DNA of 64,000 bases from Branchiostoma floridae (Eukaryota > Chordata > Leptocardii > Amphioxiformes > Branchiostomatidae). Under the pieces are notes generated by a model. It did no database searches, was not told the origin of the DNA, and saw only the letters and a program-made list of their open reading frames with translations. The stretch lies in the NCBI RefSeq assembly GCF_000003815.2, contig NC_049994.1, positions 17,291,476 to 17,355,475 on the forward strand, given 5' to 3'. Position numbers and translations under genes: made by a program. Of this stretch, positions 1 through 11,640 are shown piece by piece; position 1 is the stretch's first letter, and the number at the start of each line of letters is the position of its first letter.

Positions 1-3000
1 ATCTTCCTTAACATGATGATGATCTTCCTCAAAGACTTCTTTGGAACTCCTCAGCTTTCCCTCTGCAGAAAGGTAATAAGATGTCTTCTTCACACTGGTT
101 GCATCTTCTACATGATGTTTTTCGCCGTCTGGCTTTTCGTTAGCCTGACCTGGCACTTTGACACCGTGAGCTTTCAGGTGGGACTGGGCATGGGCGATGG
201 CGGCCGCGATAACGGCCTTACGTTTAGCCTTCTCCGCGGCAGCAGCTTTCTGGGAGAGCGTTTGCCTGACAGGTTTGACCTTGGTGCCTTCTCCCCTTTC
301 CGCATTCTCACGCTCCTTTTTGTCGTCATCTTCTTCTAATCCTTGCAAACGAATTATCGCAGGTTTTATCTTTTCAAGTTTGGTCACCGTCTCGTCGTCA
401 GGATTTTCTGACAGCAGATTTTCGGGATGGGGTGCCTTGTCTTCTTCCTCACTTCCCGTGTTGTCTAGGTCGTCTTGGTTGTCTTCGGACTCCTTAAAAA
501 TCTGCTCTTCTTTCTTGATTTCGTCCACTTGATCCTCAGGCTCCGCAACTGCCAGGTTCAGATTTTCGACAGGCTTTGGATTCTTAATTATAAACTGCGG
601 TCCATCGTCTTCTTCTATATTTTCTCCAGCAGCCTCCATTCCGTTACTTTCTTCATCTATGTCTTCCACAGTTCCTGACGCGCCGTCTTCATTTTCTTTC
701 CCTGACTCTTTCACAGACTTATCCTTTTTGATTTCGTCCACTGGGTGCCCAGGCTCTACCACTGCCAAGTTCAGATTTTCGACAGGCTTTTGAGTCTTAA
801 ACTGAGGTCTATCGTCGTCTTCTTTTATAGTTTCTCCAGTCTCCCTTTCACTCCCTTGTTCATCTACTAGTATATCTTCCACAGACCCTGACGTGCCCTG
901 ATTTCCATCCATGTCACCAGTTGTCTGTGCTACGTCGAAAGTTTCTTCCTTCTTCAGATCACTTTTATCGTCGTTCTGCAAGTGTTTACCTGCCTCTTCA
1001 ACAGTCTCTTCAGCTATCTTGGCCCTAATGACACTAAGAAATTCCGGTGGAACCATCTCCTTTGCTTCTTCAAGAGCCTCCTCTTTTTCTTCTTCAGATC
1101 CCCCCTTCATCTTCTTCACCACCTTCGCGACCTGCAGCATCCTCTGCATCAGCTGGACCCTCCTCGCGATGCTGTTTGCCTCCGCTGCCCCTACGTCATC
1201 CCTGTCTTCCTGTGGGACAGCTTGTGCTGTATCTGGTGACTGTGCTTGAGGAAGATTGTCCTTTTCCCGTGCGTGCGCTCGTTCTTCGACTTCGCGACGA
1301 AGCTTTGCTATAGCCTCCATTGCCAGCTCGGCTTGGCTTTTGCTTCCAGATTCCGAAACACCGATGTTTTCATTTGCCTCTGGCTCAGCGTCATTCTTGT
1401 CTTCCTGTTGGGCAGCTTGTGCTGTTCGAGGTGTATGATTGTCCTGCTCCTTTGCCTGCGCTCTTTCTTCGACTTCACGACGAAGCTTTGCTATAGCCTC
1501 CATTGCCAGCTCGGCTTGGCCTTTACCTCCAGATTCCGAAACACTAACACTGTCGCTTGCCTCAGCGTCGTTTGTGTCTTCCCCTTCGGCAGCTTGAGTT
1601 GTTTCAGGAGTAAAGTTGTGCTTTTCCCGTGCGTGCGCTCGTTCTTCCACTTCGCGACGTAGCTTTGCTATAGCCTCCATTGCCAGCTCGGCTTGGCTTT
1701 TGCTTTCAGACACCACCACGTTGATGTTTTCGTTTGCCTCAGCGCTGTCGGTGTCTTCCCCTTCGTCAGATCGATTTCCGAAGTCCTTGTTCTCTGATTT
1801 CTGTTCCGTTTTCGTGGTCTCTTCCTTGGACTGTAGCAGCTGGTTCTGGTTTCCAGCGCCTGCTTTAAATTCTGCCATGGTTTCTAGAATCTTGTTCGTC
1901 TTTTCCGCCTTACTATGACTCTTTAGTGGCTCATCCAATGTTTCAATCAGCCGCTCGCTGTCGACAATGCCGTTAACACTGTCTGTGCCCCCCGAAATTT
2001 TTCTTTCTTTCTGGGTAACTTGTCCTTCGCCCTTACTTGATCCATCAATAGCCATGTGCTTAAGATTACGTAACGCATTGACTTGCTGCAGAACATTAAA
2101 GACGTTGCCATCAGAACCTAGCTCGCCGTCTTGGCTTGGAGAGGCCAGGTCTTGTGCGATTGTAGAAGTTGGCGTAGAGTCGTCCTTGGTGATCTCTTCG
2201 CGTTCCTCCTCTTTGTTTTCGGACGTTGCAGACAGGTCTACAGCGTCCAACGATGTAGGCACCTGAGCATCTTCTTCTACACTAACAGTATGTTCCTCAA
2301 GCCCTTCAGCGGCCTCCATAGCATGCTTTATCGCTTCTATAACTTCAAGTTTCCTTTCTTCATTTTCAGGTGCGAGAGCCACCTGTTGGTTCTTAGCCTC
2401 TGGACTGGTTGGAGTACCTTGTGCCCGTTTTGCGATTGCCACTTGCTTCTTTATCGCTTCTGCTAAAGCTATTGCAGCATCTTCCTTGTTAGAAGATGTC
2501 GACTCCTCTTGGATGGCAGCTTTCTGAGCAGAATCTTTCTTGTTAACCTCTATGCGTTCTTTATCGTTGTTTTTGGAGGCTTTTGCGTTGTCAGAAGTCT
2601 CTTCAAGCCCTTTTGCCGCATTCATAGCATGCTTTATCGCGTCTAGGACTTGGCGTTCCCTCTCACCATTATTTGTTGTCAAAGCCCTTTTCATCTCTTC
2701 CGATGCCTTGGACGCCTTTTTCTCCACTTCTGCACCAGTCACACTTGCCTGACGCTCCTTTGCGAGCGCCATGGCCTTCATAATCGCCGCTAAAGCACCC
2801 GCAGGACCTTCACTGTTGGCAACAATCTTGGTGGCCTCGTCTTTCTCACCTGACTGGAGTATTATTTTCGGTGATTCTGGTCCTTTTGCTGTTTCTTTTG
2901 CTCGTCCGTGGTTTTCAGAGCTTTCTGTGTTCTCCTCGTCGCTGGAATGTTTGTCCTTTTTGGTCTCCGGGTGCAGCCGTCCAGACTGTCGAAGCCTCTC

Positions 3001-3402
3001 TCTCACAGGGGAGGGCAATGGAGGGTGTTCGGCTGGCTTTTCGGTACCCTTTTCAAGGTCACTTTTTGTTTCAAGGTCACTTGCTGCTTCATCTATCTTG
3101 GTCCTAATGGCGCTCAGAACTTCAGGTGGAAACATCTTCTTTGCCTCTTCAAGAGCCTCCTCCTTTTCTTCATCAGATCCCTCTTTCATCTTCTTCACAA
3201 CCTTCGCAAACTGTACCATCCTTTGCATCAACAGCATCTTCTCCGCAATGCTGTTTGCGTCGGCTGCCCCAGCGTCGCTCGTGTCTTCCCCTGGGGTAGG
3301 TATCGCTGTGTCCGGGGTAGGATCGACGATTTCGGCATTCTCTTCAGCCTGGCTGCTGGACTCCTTGGCTTGTTTCTTGACTTCCTTGTTTTCTTCGCCA
3401 AC
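1..3402 (-). CDS. Large partial exon: acidic Glu/Lys/Ala-rich repeat protein, function unknown
   Basis: Read on the minus strand, every triplet from 3402 down to 1 is open (1,134 codons), and the frame leaves the window without a stop. The exon start at 3402 follows a pyrimidine-rich tract ending in CAG (3403-3405); an in-frame TAA lies just upstream at 3424-3426, so a splice acceptor rather than a start codon is needed. The product is rich in E, K, A, D and S with few hydrophobics. It contains three copies of a roughly 60-residue unit with the core AELAMEAIAKLRREVEERA, two copies of a unit with the core AKVVKKMK plus EEKEEALEEAK, two copies of a unit with the core AIKHAM, and two copies of VENLNLAV. 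The helical, charged units suggest coiled coil or extended rod. I recognise no family. It may be the 3' part of the secreted gene upstream (4166-7359), since phase 0 fits, or a separate gene. Confidence 0.8.
1258..1800 (-). repeat. Three tandem ~60-codon coding repeats
   Basis: Three adjacent units of about 177-183 bp inside the large minus-strand exon share the peptide core AELAMEAIAKLRREVEERA followed by a charged tail and a TAQAA/ED linker. Unit spacing is a multiple of three, so the frame is kept. The units differ at several positions, so they are not a very recent expansion. Confidence 0.85.
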
Positions 3403-4165
3403 CTGACGACACAAAGACGGTCGTTAAGGAGACAGCTCCGTGATCGGCGACATCTTTAAGAAGCGACAGGAAAGTCGACGGTAGCGTCAACTGCTTACTA
3501 AGGTTGGCAAGCAGTTTTTTTATATTTTGACAGTTTTGTTCTCCGTGTACAAAAAAAAATGCTTCATCACAATCTCTATTCCAAAAAGTATCCTGACCGA
3601 AGTAGCACTGGTATGGAATAAGAATCACAAGATGTGACCAAAGAATTACACGAGGCATTCATGTTCTAATTTACATCTTTATTTCTATTCTGTAGACGTC
3701 GCTTTGATAGGAAAGCGAGTGCATCAGAGTTTACTGGACAATCGGAGCATCATCCTTCATTAGATAAGTCACAACTCAATAACCTCCAAGCAGATGTGAG
3801 GATTCGACTCAGTCTCGGTATTTCATGCGTGTTTTGCAATATCTAGTTCATTTTGATCTTGTAGTTTTTCACCTCTTCCTAGAAGCGATGTGGGACAGGG
3901 AACAAATGTGCACTAGTACTACTAGTAGTAGAGAGGGACGTATGTAGTAGATACTATCCTTCTTTACAGACCTCCTTGATGGCTAGTAGTTTGCTGTAAC
4001 TTTTCCAGCTGATTTGCACTGTTGTCTCTATATTAAATGCCGTCAGAAAACAGCAACAAAAGACCCCAACAAAGCCATAGAAAACCGCTAACCATCTCTA
4101 AAGAACCAAATAACCATCAACTCTAACATCTGCTTGGAGATTAAATAGAACTCATCAGGATGAGT
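3403..4165. other. Intron or 3' flank between the secreted-protein exons and the large exon
   Basis: I find no convincing exon here. A minus-strand polyadenylation hexamer AATAAA lies at 3678-3683, about 480 bases downstream of the TAA at 4166-4168. That would allow a short transcript to end before the large exon. Bases 4117-4140 carry one end of the Mutator-like MITE family (CATCTGCTTGGAGATTA). Confidence 0.5.
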
Positions 4166-7100
4166 TTAAAGCGCGCCGCCTACCGGACGCGGTTGGGCGT
4201 GCACGCTCTCCTTGTGCTTCTGATGTTTGTGTACCCCATGTCCGGCTTCCATGCGGTCCTCCTCCTGCGTGTGCTGCAGACTCTGCTTCAGGCCCTTGTG
4301 GAGAGCCTCGCTGTGCTTCCCGCTCAGAACGCCTGCGGAAGGGTGCTATGGAAGGGGGGGGGGTGTATAAGCATATTTCAGACTCCCCACGTCGCAGGAA
4401 ATACAATGTAGACACTAGCCAATCCAAACCTTACGTTAATGAGATATCCCTATTTCTCAAATTGTAGGTTTTGACCGGCTAACTTAATATCTGGTGTGTT
4501 ATCTGCCTATTTCTAACGATATGTGGAAAGCTAAATTGAAAGAAATACAGAAAATCTAAGTTTCTTGACAAGTGCAATATTGTTTCAATCAGTAGTATTT
4601 TTGTCAAACTTTTCGTTCTTTCTTCAAATTTTGGTGGAATCAAATTTTTACAAAGCACAAACCTTATGTCCTTCTTCCCCCTCTGGTTCAACCATCGGTG
4701 CGTGTCCCTCATGGGCCTTGAAAAGAGGGAGGGGTGAAGAAATGTTAATCAGCAAGAATAGAGATGGAAAACTGATGACTTTAAAATCCTACCAACCATA
4801 GCTAGCTAAGGGGAGGTAAAAGGCTACCCTTACCTTGTCTGTACTCAGTATGTAATTGTACGGTATTGAAATAAGCTACAAACGTGAGTGTATTGCCAGC
4901 CTTCGTCTCAATGACAACTTCGTAATGCGAAACTTCCAGCTTGAAGGTCATGTGAAACGTGTTTACCTCATGTGGGCTCCCAGACTGCACCGCGTTGTGG
5001 CCCCTGAGGAAATCGGGGACCATTTCCGATGCGTCACTTCCGTCTTCTCGCGAGATCTCGCCCACGTGACGCATGACCTCCTGCATCTTCATCACACTGC
5101 TCACCTGACTCTTGCGTCCGTACCTGACGTGAAGAAATGACGTTTATTAGCTGATCACTGAGTTAGCCTGCTAGTCAGGTAGTACTGACCAGGTTAGAGT
5201 CACCAGTTATTAGCAGAGTTTAGGCAAATAATTGTTGTTTTTTGCTCAGGCAAATTATTCCTCCTAAACAAGGTCACACACCCAAAATTGACCTTGACCT
5301 TCTTCTTCCCAGCGCCTATCCACATACCAAATATCATTGCAATCCATCCACAAGTTCTAAAGTTATGCTGACCACAAATATCCGGAAACCCAAAGACACT
5401 GCAGACAGACTGCTACAATTGCAAGTTGATATAAATGATAGCAGAAATTCATTCAAGCCAGAAAGCCAGCCGACATGCCATGGTCTCTTAATTTTGTCAT
5501 TCATCCAGTCATTCGCTCATCCATCCATCGACACATTCATTCATTTTTCTGTGTAAAAAACGCCATTGAGTATCTGACCTTGAGATGTAACCTTCGACCT
5601 TCTGCTCCGGCTGCCGGAAGTGCTGTGACGACACCTTCTCCACGTCAGCAGGCTTCACTGCTATGACGTCACTTGAGATGGGACGGAGGAGTTTGCTCAG
5701 GACCGGGTTGCTTTGCTCGTTCTATTAATGTAAACAGATTGGATGTTTTCAGGCACGTGACCATGGCGTAATCTAGATATCATCTAGCGTCCGCCAAGTT
5801 ATGACTTTCCTGACATCATGACCAGTGCGTTCTAAATGACCTCGCGACGGTCCCGCCATCTTCGATCCGTCCATTCCACCAAGATGGCGGATTTGAATAT
5901 CACTAGTTATATCCGTTGGTAGTTTCTTTAGGCGGATAGATCATAGTGAATTAACATTTTATTGTACACTGCCATGTCTTTCTCCTGATGATTATTTCAC
6001 CATCCAACTACATTCCCAAGTGTAATGCTAACTCCCACCGCAATGTGATGCTGTTGTTCGTCTACTTGCACATCTATACAGCTATAGATCAATGCGTACA
6101 CAGATGTCATACAAAACGTTGTTGGGCATAGCAATATCGATCTTCGAACTCAGTAACTCGATTAATACCTTATGTTGTTTCTTCTTCGTCTTCTCTTCGT
6201 CGGCCTTCAAGTTTTGAGCGAGCTTTATGACACAAAGCAGCATGGAAAGAAATAGACACGAAATCAGTGACACTACAGAAATTAGAAAAGCTTAAGGGTT
6301 TGCAAATATGAATTTTTAAAAAAATAGCTCTTGCAATGTGACAAAACAAAAGTTAGGTCTAGAAGTCTTAACAATTTTATGTTCATATTCCACGTTCTGT
6401 TTTGTCTTGCCCATTACTTGATTGGAGTAGATTTAATTTTTAACAGTCCAAATTTTATTCGTTGTAATGTATCACACATTTCAACCTCAGTATAGGCTGC
6501 GATTTTACAACATAAATCATTTTTTCTTTTTCACCTTCTCCTCGACGTGTTTAGCCCAGTCCACAGGAAAGGTCTGCCTCTCCGCAGGGGGTTCGATTCC
6601 CGCCTTCTTCTCCAGAAACTTGTTCACCAGAGCTTTCTTCTGATGCCACTTGGGACCTGAAGGCGAAGGGACAGAAACAGCGGGTCGTGAGGATTTAGAC
6701 TTTTTCTACAAGTGAAATATTTTCTGAATCAAGCGGTAATAAAAGAGAAGGACCAAACTGGAAATAGAATAGAATGGATTCTGCAGGGCTACTAAGCCTC
6801 TAACAGTCACTCGTTGTCAGGGGATAATTTGTGACGATTGGGCCCTTCCACTGAAGGAGTTCTGGCCGTTTGAAGAGCTGCTAGTGGTCATGCTTGATCG
6901 GGTAAAGCGAAGGAGCGTGGAGTTCCGAGATTCCATCTTCCATAGAGCTGTTTCAAAAAAGCAACTCGAGAGACAGAGAGGAGAGAGAGAAAGTGAGAGA
7001 GACAAAACGTGAGAGAGAGAACGAGTGCGATGTATACATAGAGAGAGAGAGAGCGCGATGTAGAATGAATAACAGAATCGAAAGAACGCAAAACAAAGAA

Positions 7101-7359
7101 TTCATCAAAGATGTACGTCATGTATTGGACCACGGAACATATGGCTAGCACTAGAGTACAAATGTCACGGGACAGACCAACAGAACAACTCCCGGGCGAT
7201 CAATCTGGTTGGCTATTAGGATTAAGATCCAACTTTATATAATGCCACTACTAAAAAAAAGATTAAGTTTCTGTTGTGAAGAGACTTACTTTTTGGCCGG
7301 AGATTTGCCAATGTGCAGCTGAGAACAGCAGCCATCACGAGAAATATCCCCAACTTCAT
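4166..7359 (-). CDS. Small secreted protein, multi-exon, family unknown
   Basis: The start codon is at 7357-7359 and begins a clear signal peptide (MKLGIFLVMAAVLSCTLA). Exons on the minus strand are 7290-7359, 6535-6656, an optional 36-bp exon 6169-6204, 5579-5721, 4967-5123, 4663-4716 and 4166-4345 (TAA at 4166-4168). Each joint has AG/GT borders and the phases match (1, 0, 0, 2, 0, 0). The product is 241 aa, or 253 with the optional exon. After the signal it is basic (PKWHQKKALVNKFLEKKAG), then has a conserved-looking segment (KLLRPISSDVIAVKPADVEK), an acidic stretch and a His-rich C-terminus (HGVHKHQKHKESVHAQ). A TGA at 6517-6519 would end a 69-residue form if the donor at 6535 is not used. 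A weak donor at 4184 (CCG/GTAGGC) would join it in phase to the large exon at 3402. No family recognised. Confidence 0.65.
6169..6204 (-). other. Optional 36-bp microexon
   Basis: Twelve in-phase codons (ADEEKTKKKQHK) sit between an AG ending and a GTATTA donor. The neighbouring 54-bp exon (4663-4716) likewise starts with GCC and ends in CATAAG before a GT. Phase 0 at both ends makes it compatible with inclusion or skipping. The acceptor tract is weak, so this is tentative. Confidence 0.35.
6966..7061. repeat. (GA)n-rich simple repeat
   Basis: An imperfect GAGAGA tract lies in the first intron of the minus-strand secreted-protein gene. The short reading frames over it are repeat artefacts. 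Confidence 0.85.
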
Positions 7360-9130
7360 CTTTCCTTACACTCCTCCGAGCGGAACGGGTGTGTGAGTTT
7401 TGTTCCGCGCCGACTTGTTATGGCGCAACAATTTTGACGACGTTTTTTGCACTAAAAAACCAATGTGAAATGGACGAGACTATTTTGCGTGGGTACTTTT
7501 CCTTAAAACAACATCCGTGTTCGTTTAAACTTTAATTTTTCGCTTGCGTTTACGATATTAACATAGAGAAAATGCTTTTGTAAACTCTTGCGCATAGTAT
7601 CATAAGTAAGAAGGAACCCTTTGAGGTAGATGTGATGACAGAAAAAGGATTCATTATTTGTCTCACCCCTTTTTTTATTGTATTCTGATGACGTATCCTG
7701 TCCTTGTCTGGAGAAGATGTTCAGTTATTGATTGACGCAAGCTGCCACGTCCGCACACTGATGTGGCTAAACTACGTTCATACTATGGTTGACATCAACA
7801 CGCACATCGCAGAAGGACCAAGGACCTTGCGAAGACTGAGCATCTAATCCGCGAAACAAAATGACACTGCGACATTTCTTCAGCTAGGGTCAAAATTTGA
7901 CATGCTCGCGTGAGACAAGGCTGTTTTATGTATACGAGTAGTTTATCTATACTATTTACTAACGAAGACTTTACTCCTCTCTTGCGCAAAAACACATATG
8001 AGCAAGGACTGAAGAAAGATGTCATTTTCGGAGCGTTGGACCATAAGCAATCATTCCTGAATCCAAAAATAAGCAAAACGAAATGGCTGTTTTGATTTAA
8101 AAAAAAAAAAGTCTTGCGTTACTTTGCCTTAAGACAAGAATGAACACTCCTTGGTGTTAGGTACACCATTACCCTGTCCAAGTTGTCAAGTTGCACTTTT
8201 TTTTCATCGCTCTATCGGGAAAATTCACCCATACTTTTTGTTTATACCATACTCGAGCACTCGAGCGCCAAATATGTTGTCTACAGAAAATGTGATCCAT
8301 GATATAAATATCAAATGGCCCCCTGTGCGCTCACTTGCAACAGCTGTCTTCCCTGTCGAATGCACCTTTTGTTTTGCGGCCTTCTTTCTTTCTGAGAACT
8401 GACTCAGGGGCTTTTAGCCAAATAAGGACAATAACAGCTTTGGATCAGACAGCGACCATTTCCGCTCGTACAAAAATGACGTCATTAAAGAACACAGAAC
8501 TTGACATTGGTTGGTAGCGAGAATATGACGTCATTGCAGGTTCATTATGACATCGTAATGAACTATTGTTTTCGCTGGGCTCGTGAAAGGTCGTTTTATG
8601 GTCTTATATTCAAAGGAAGAAATATGAAAGCTGTTTGGGTATGTNNNNNNNNNNNNNNNNNNNNNNNNNNNNNNNNNNNNNNNNNNNNNNNNNNNNNNNN
8701 NNNNNNNNNNNNNNNNNNNNNNNNNNNNNNNNNNNNNNNNNNNNTAGTATTGGGTTTGTCTTGAAATGAATTATGATGATGCCATTGAATCCCTACAATT
8801 ACATGCGTGGCGAAAATGTATTTTAGGGTGAACTTCTTAGGAGCAAAGTTTAAAATTTCGCGGCTTTGTGTGGACCAATCAACTTCGCTCTTCCAAAAGA
8901 GTGCCATTTCCCCACCCCAAAAGATCATTCTTCATTCCGGTCACGGGTCCGACAGGCACTGCCTATTTTGGGCAACTAAGGCGTTCACCGCGCGCATTGG
9001 TACCGTCATCAGATCCCCCGGACAAACTTGTTTATTGATTCCGTCCACATCCGCGAGACTTGTAAACAAAGTAGTCCCACCTCCAAAACCTCTCCCTACA
9101 CACACTCCACATAACTAATACTGGCATTTT
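7360..9130. other. Intergenic region between two divergent genes, with assembly gap
   Basis: This separates the minus-strand secreted-protein gene from the plus-strand BICRA locus, so it probably holds both promoters. I see no coding exon. The 100-base gap at 8645-8744 lies inside it. Confidence 0.6.
8645..8744. other. Assembly gap (100 N)
   Basis: Exactly 100 N, the usual placeholder for a gap of unknown size. Reading frames crossing it are not meaningful. Confidence 0.99.
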
Positions 9131-9660
9131 CAAAAGAAAACAAGAACAGCTACCCCATGGTAACTTTTGCGCCCAGAAAGAAGAAGTTTTGCTGCAGAGT
9201 TTGTGAAATTTGTTGAAATGTCAGACGACAGGATGTGTGTGGAGCCCGTGCTAGCATGCCGGGAAACCCCGTGCGTCTGTGGCGCGCTCCCGCACGGTGA
9301 GTGTTTTCTGAATATTATTTTGTGATAAAATTTTCGGGGGAAACGCGCCGAACACAGCGAAAATCCGCCTGCAGCCCCAGATCGCACCTCTCTGCTTGCA
9401 AAACGCAGTCGTTGCGTTATTTGGGGGTTGCAGGGGACCGGCGCGTTTTCCCAAAGCGGTGAAAGTGCGTAGGTGCCGTTGGTGGGCCCCAGGTCACGTA
9501 GACCTGCGCAGCTCGGTAAAATCCGGCCAGAAAAGCCGCCGAGTTTTCGGCGATGTCTCGGTCTCTGTGTGCCGAGCTGACGGCCAATTTGTAGCGGGTT
9601 TTTGCGCCCGTCTGGTTCCAAATCCGGACAGGGTGGTTTGTGGGTGGGTGGGGGTGATTT
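9131..9660 (+). promoter_or_regulatory. CpG-rich region, candidate BICRA promoter and first exon
   Basis: Bases from about 9230 to 9650 are unusually GC- and CpG-rich for this window. A strong donor (CACG/GTGAGT) ends a possible exon at 9296. An ATG at 9218-9220 opens 26 codons before that donor. The first BICRA coding exon begins with a splice acceptor (13231-13232), so a non-coding upstream exon is required, and this is the best candidate. Assignment is inference; there is no transcript evidence. Confidence 0.4.
9378..9500 (+). repeat. 123-bp segment duplicated at 11925-12047
   Basis: This segment aligns without gaps to 11925-12047, with five mismatches that I can count. The second copy lies inside a 1.5-kb transposon-like insertion. 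See the finding on sequence capture. Confidence 0.9.
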
Positions 9661-11417
9661 CGGGGGCCTACAAGGACAATTACTGCGACGTCTAAGCTCG
9701 TATTTTTGCATAAAATTTTTGTACTGACGACAGCGATCAACTGCAGTCTCCCTTTCTGCCCTCCCCCTTTCGAACTTCCCAAAGCCGCCGTGTAGTTACT
9801 TACTGATGTTGGGTGTTCATTTAGCGATATCGGGGGTGTAAGAAACATAACTGTACTCCAATATTGTATAATATTTGCTCACATAGCGTCGTTTTATCAC
9901 GAGCCCATCTGGCTACGTCAAATCTCGAGCGGAGGGGCCCCTTTGCAACGTAAAATTTGCCATCAGAGTAACTTTGGTAGAGTTCTGGCCGTCTTTCCCC
10001 TTCCAACATTCTTGATCACTGGTCGAATTACCAGTATATGTATTTTCTTGAATAAATTTTATGCTAGTTGATTAGTTTCTTGGCCGCTAAGCGAGCATTT
10101 GTGTGTCCTCCCTCCCCCGTTTGAAGTCCGCCATGACAGGCGACACTAAGCGGGGTTTGGACGAGTTTTTGTCGGGACTAGAACGCTGAAACGCCCGTGT
10201 GCACCACGCTAAACTGCAGGGAGTTCTGTGGTTGGTGGTGGGAGCGATTCACACGGAAGCAACATTTGGGAGGAAACTGGAACTGATCGGCCAAATAGAT
10301 CCGTCTTTGACCACGACAGCTTGGGGCACCACAAGGGTGTTTCCAGTCTGTGCATAACTAATGAGACCAAGAAGCACGCAATGTTTCACAAAACCCGTGT
10401 TTTTACTCTCAAAAGTTCACTTCTATACGTTTCTTCTTGTGTTTTTCTCCCCAAAATAAATGATGAAAAGGAACTTTTGAGAAGATTTGTAATATTTTGG
10501 ATGAAGGGTTTGATGAACAGGCACTGTCTGCATGGGGCAGCTGAAAAGAGAAACTATTTTCTGCCAGGTCTGACATCTTGATTGGGCAGTGACGTGTCAG
10601 TCTCTGATTGGTGGAGAGGTGCCTGAGTGTCATGCATCCCCAGTGAGGACCTTTGGAAGCCATCTATTCAAAATAGACCAATGACAGCCAGCCAGACACA
10701 CTTGTCGCTTGTGTAAGATAATCTGTCAAATCAGCCATGGTCCCAATGTTTGTGAAAACACAGTCCTATCCTTATAGCATGTTAAACATACACTGTCAAA
10801 ATGCAATGTTTGCCCCCTCCCCCACAATTTCCACTTGGTTACCATGATTACATAATGAACTTCAGCTAAGACATTGTCAATTGAATGTCTGGGAAAAGAT
10901 GTCTATCTTCCCTCCTTGTTTACAATTACACTTTCTGTTAAACTCATGCTACCATGTCGGTTGTTTATGTGTTATGTAATTGTTTTTAGTCCTGTTCCCA
11001 CCCAAAATAGTATGGAATGACCCATGTCCCCTTTTGGTACATGTAAGTTTTCCCTTATAATATTCCCTTATAATATAATGTCCCTGTACACTCATCATCT
11101 CTACAATCAAACATTAAGTTAGTAAGACATTGATTGATCATGTCATGGGCAAAGGAAAAGAAATAACATCAACGGCATCTACACCAACGAAATACCTTGA
11201 TGAAGGTTGAATATCCAGGTGATAAGATACACCAGATAGCAGTTATTTAACTTATTTTAAGGAAATTAAAAGTTATATGAAAAATAATATCCAGTTTTAT
11301 GAGAAACTGCCATTTAACAGTTCCATTCCATTAAGTTCCAATTTTTGGGTCGGATGAGGTAATGTTTTTTCCGTCCCAACAAGCAAATTTATGTTCTGGG
11401 ATGGAGGGATGAGTCCT

Positions 11418-11512
11418 GGTAGCCTGGTTTCCAAACCCCAGCCCGATCTCAAGTATATATATCGCGCAACACGAAAGATATTTGAGGTTGGGGTATGGTA
11501 TCCAGGCTAGGG
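11418..11512. repeat. Short palindromic repeat
   Basis: The ends read GGTAGCCTGGTTTCC and GGTATCCAGGCTAGG, an imperfect inverted repeat resembling the AGCCTGG...CCAGGCT foldback family at 14340-14549. Confidence 0.5.
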
Positions 11513-11640
11513 TACTGGAGGCACCCCTTAATTGACACCAGCCCCATAACAATTCCCTGGTGTGTACTAATTAACTGAGTGGGCAGGCCGCACTCCTAGC
11601 ACTATACCATGCTAATCATTTAAAAATGGAACACATGGTC

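Noticed and set aside
9130-9711. 193-codon minus-strand reading frame
   Set aside because: It lies in CpG-rich DNA where stops are rare, has no exon borders or recognisable domain, and overlaps a duplicated repeat segment.
10133-10189. Short frame MTGDTKRGLDEFLSGLER with a good start context
   Set aside because: Nineteen codons including the stop, with no family match and no exon evidence. It could be an upstream frame or chance.
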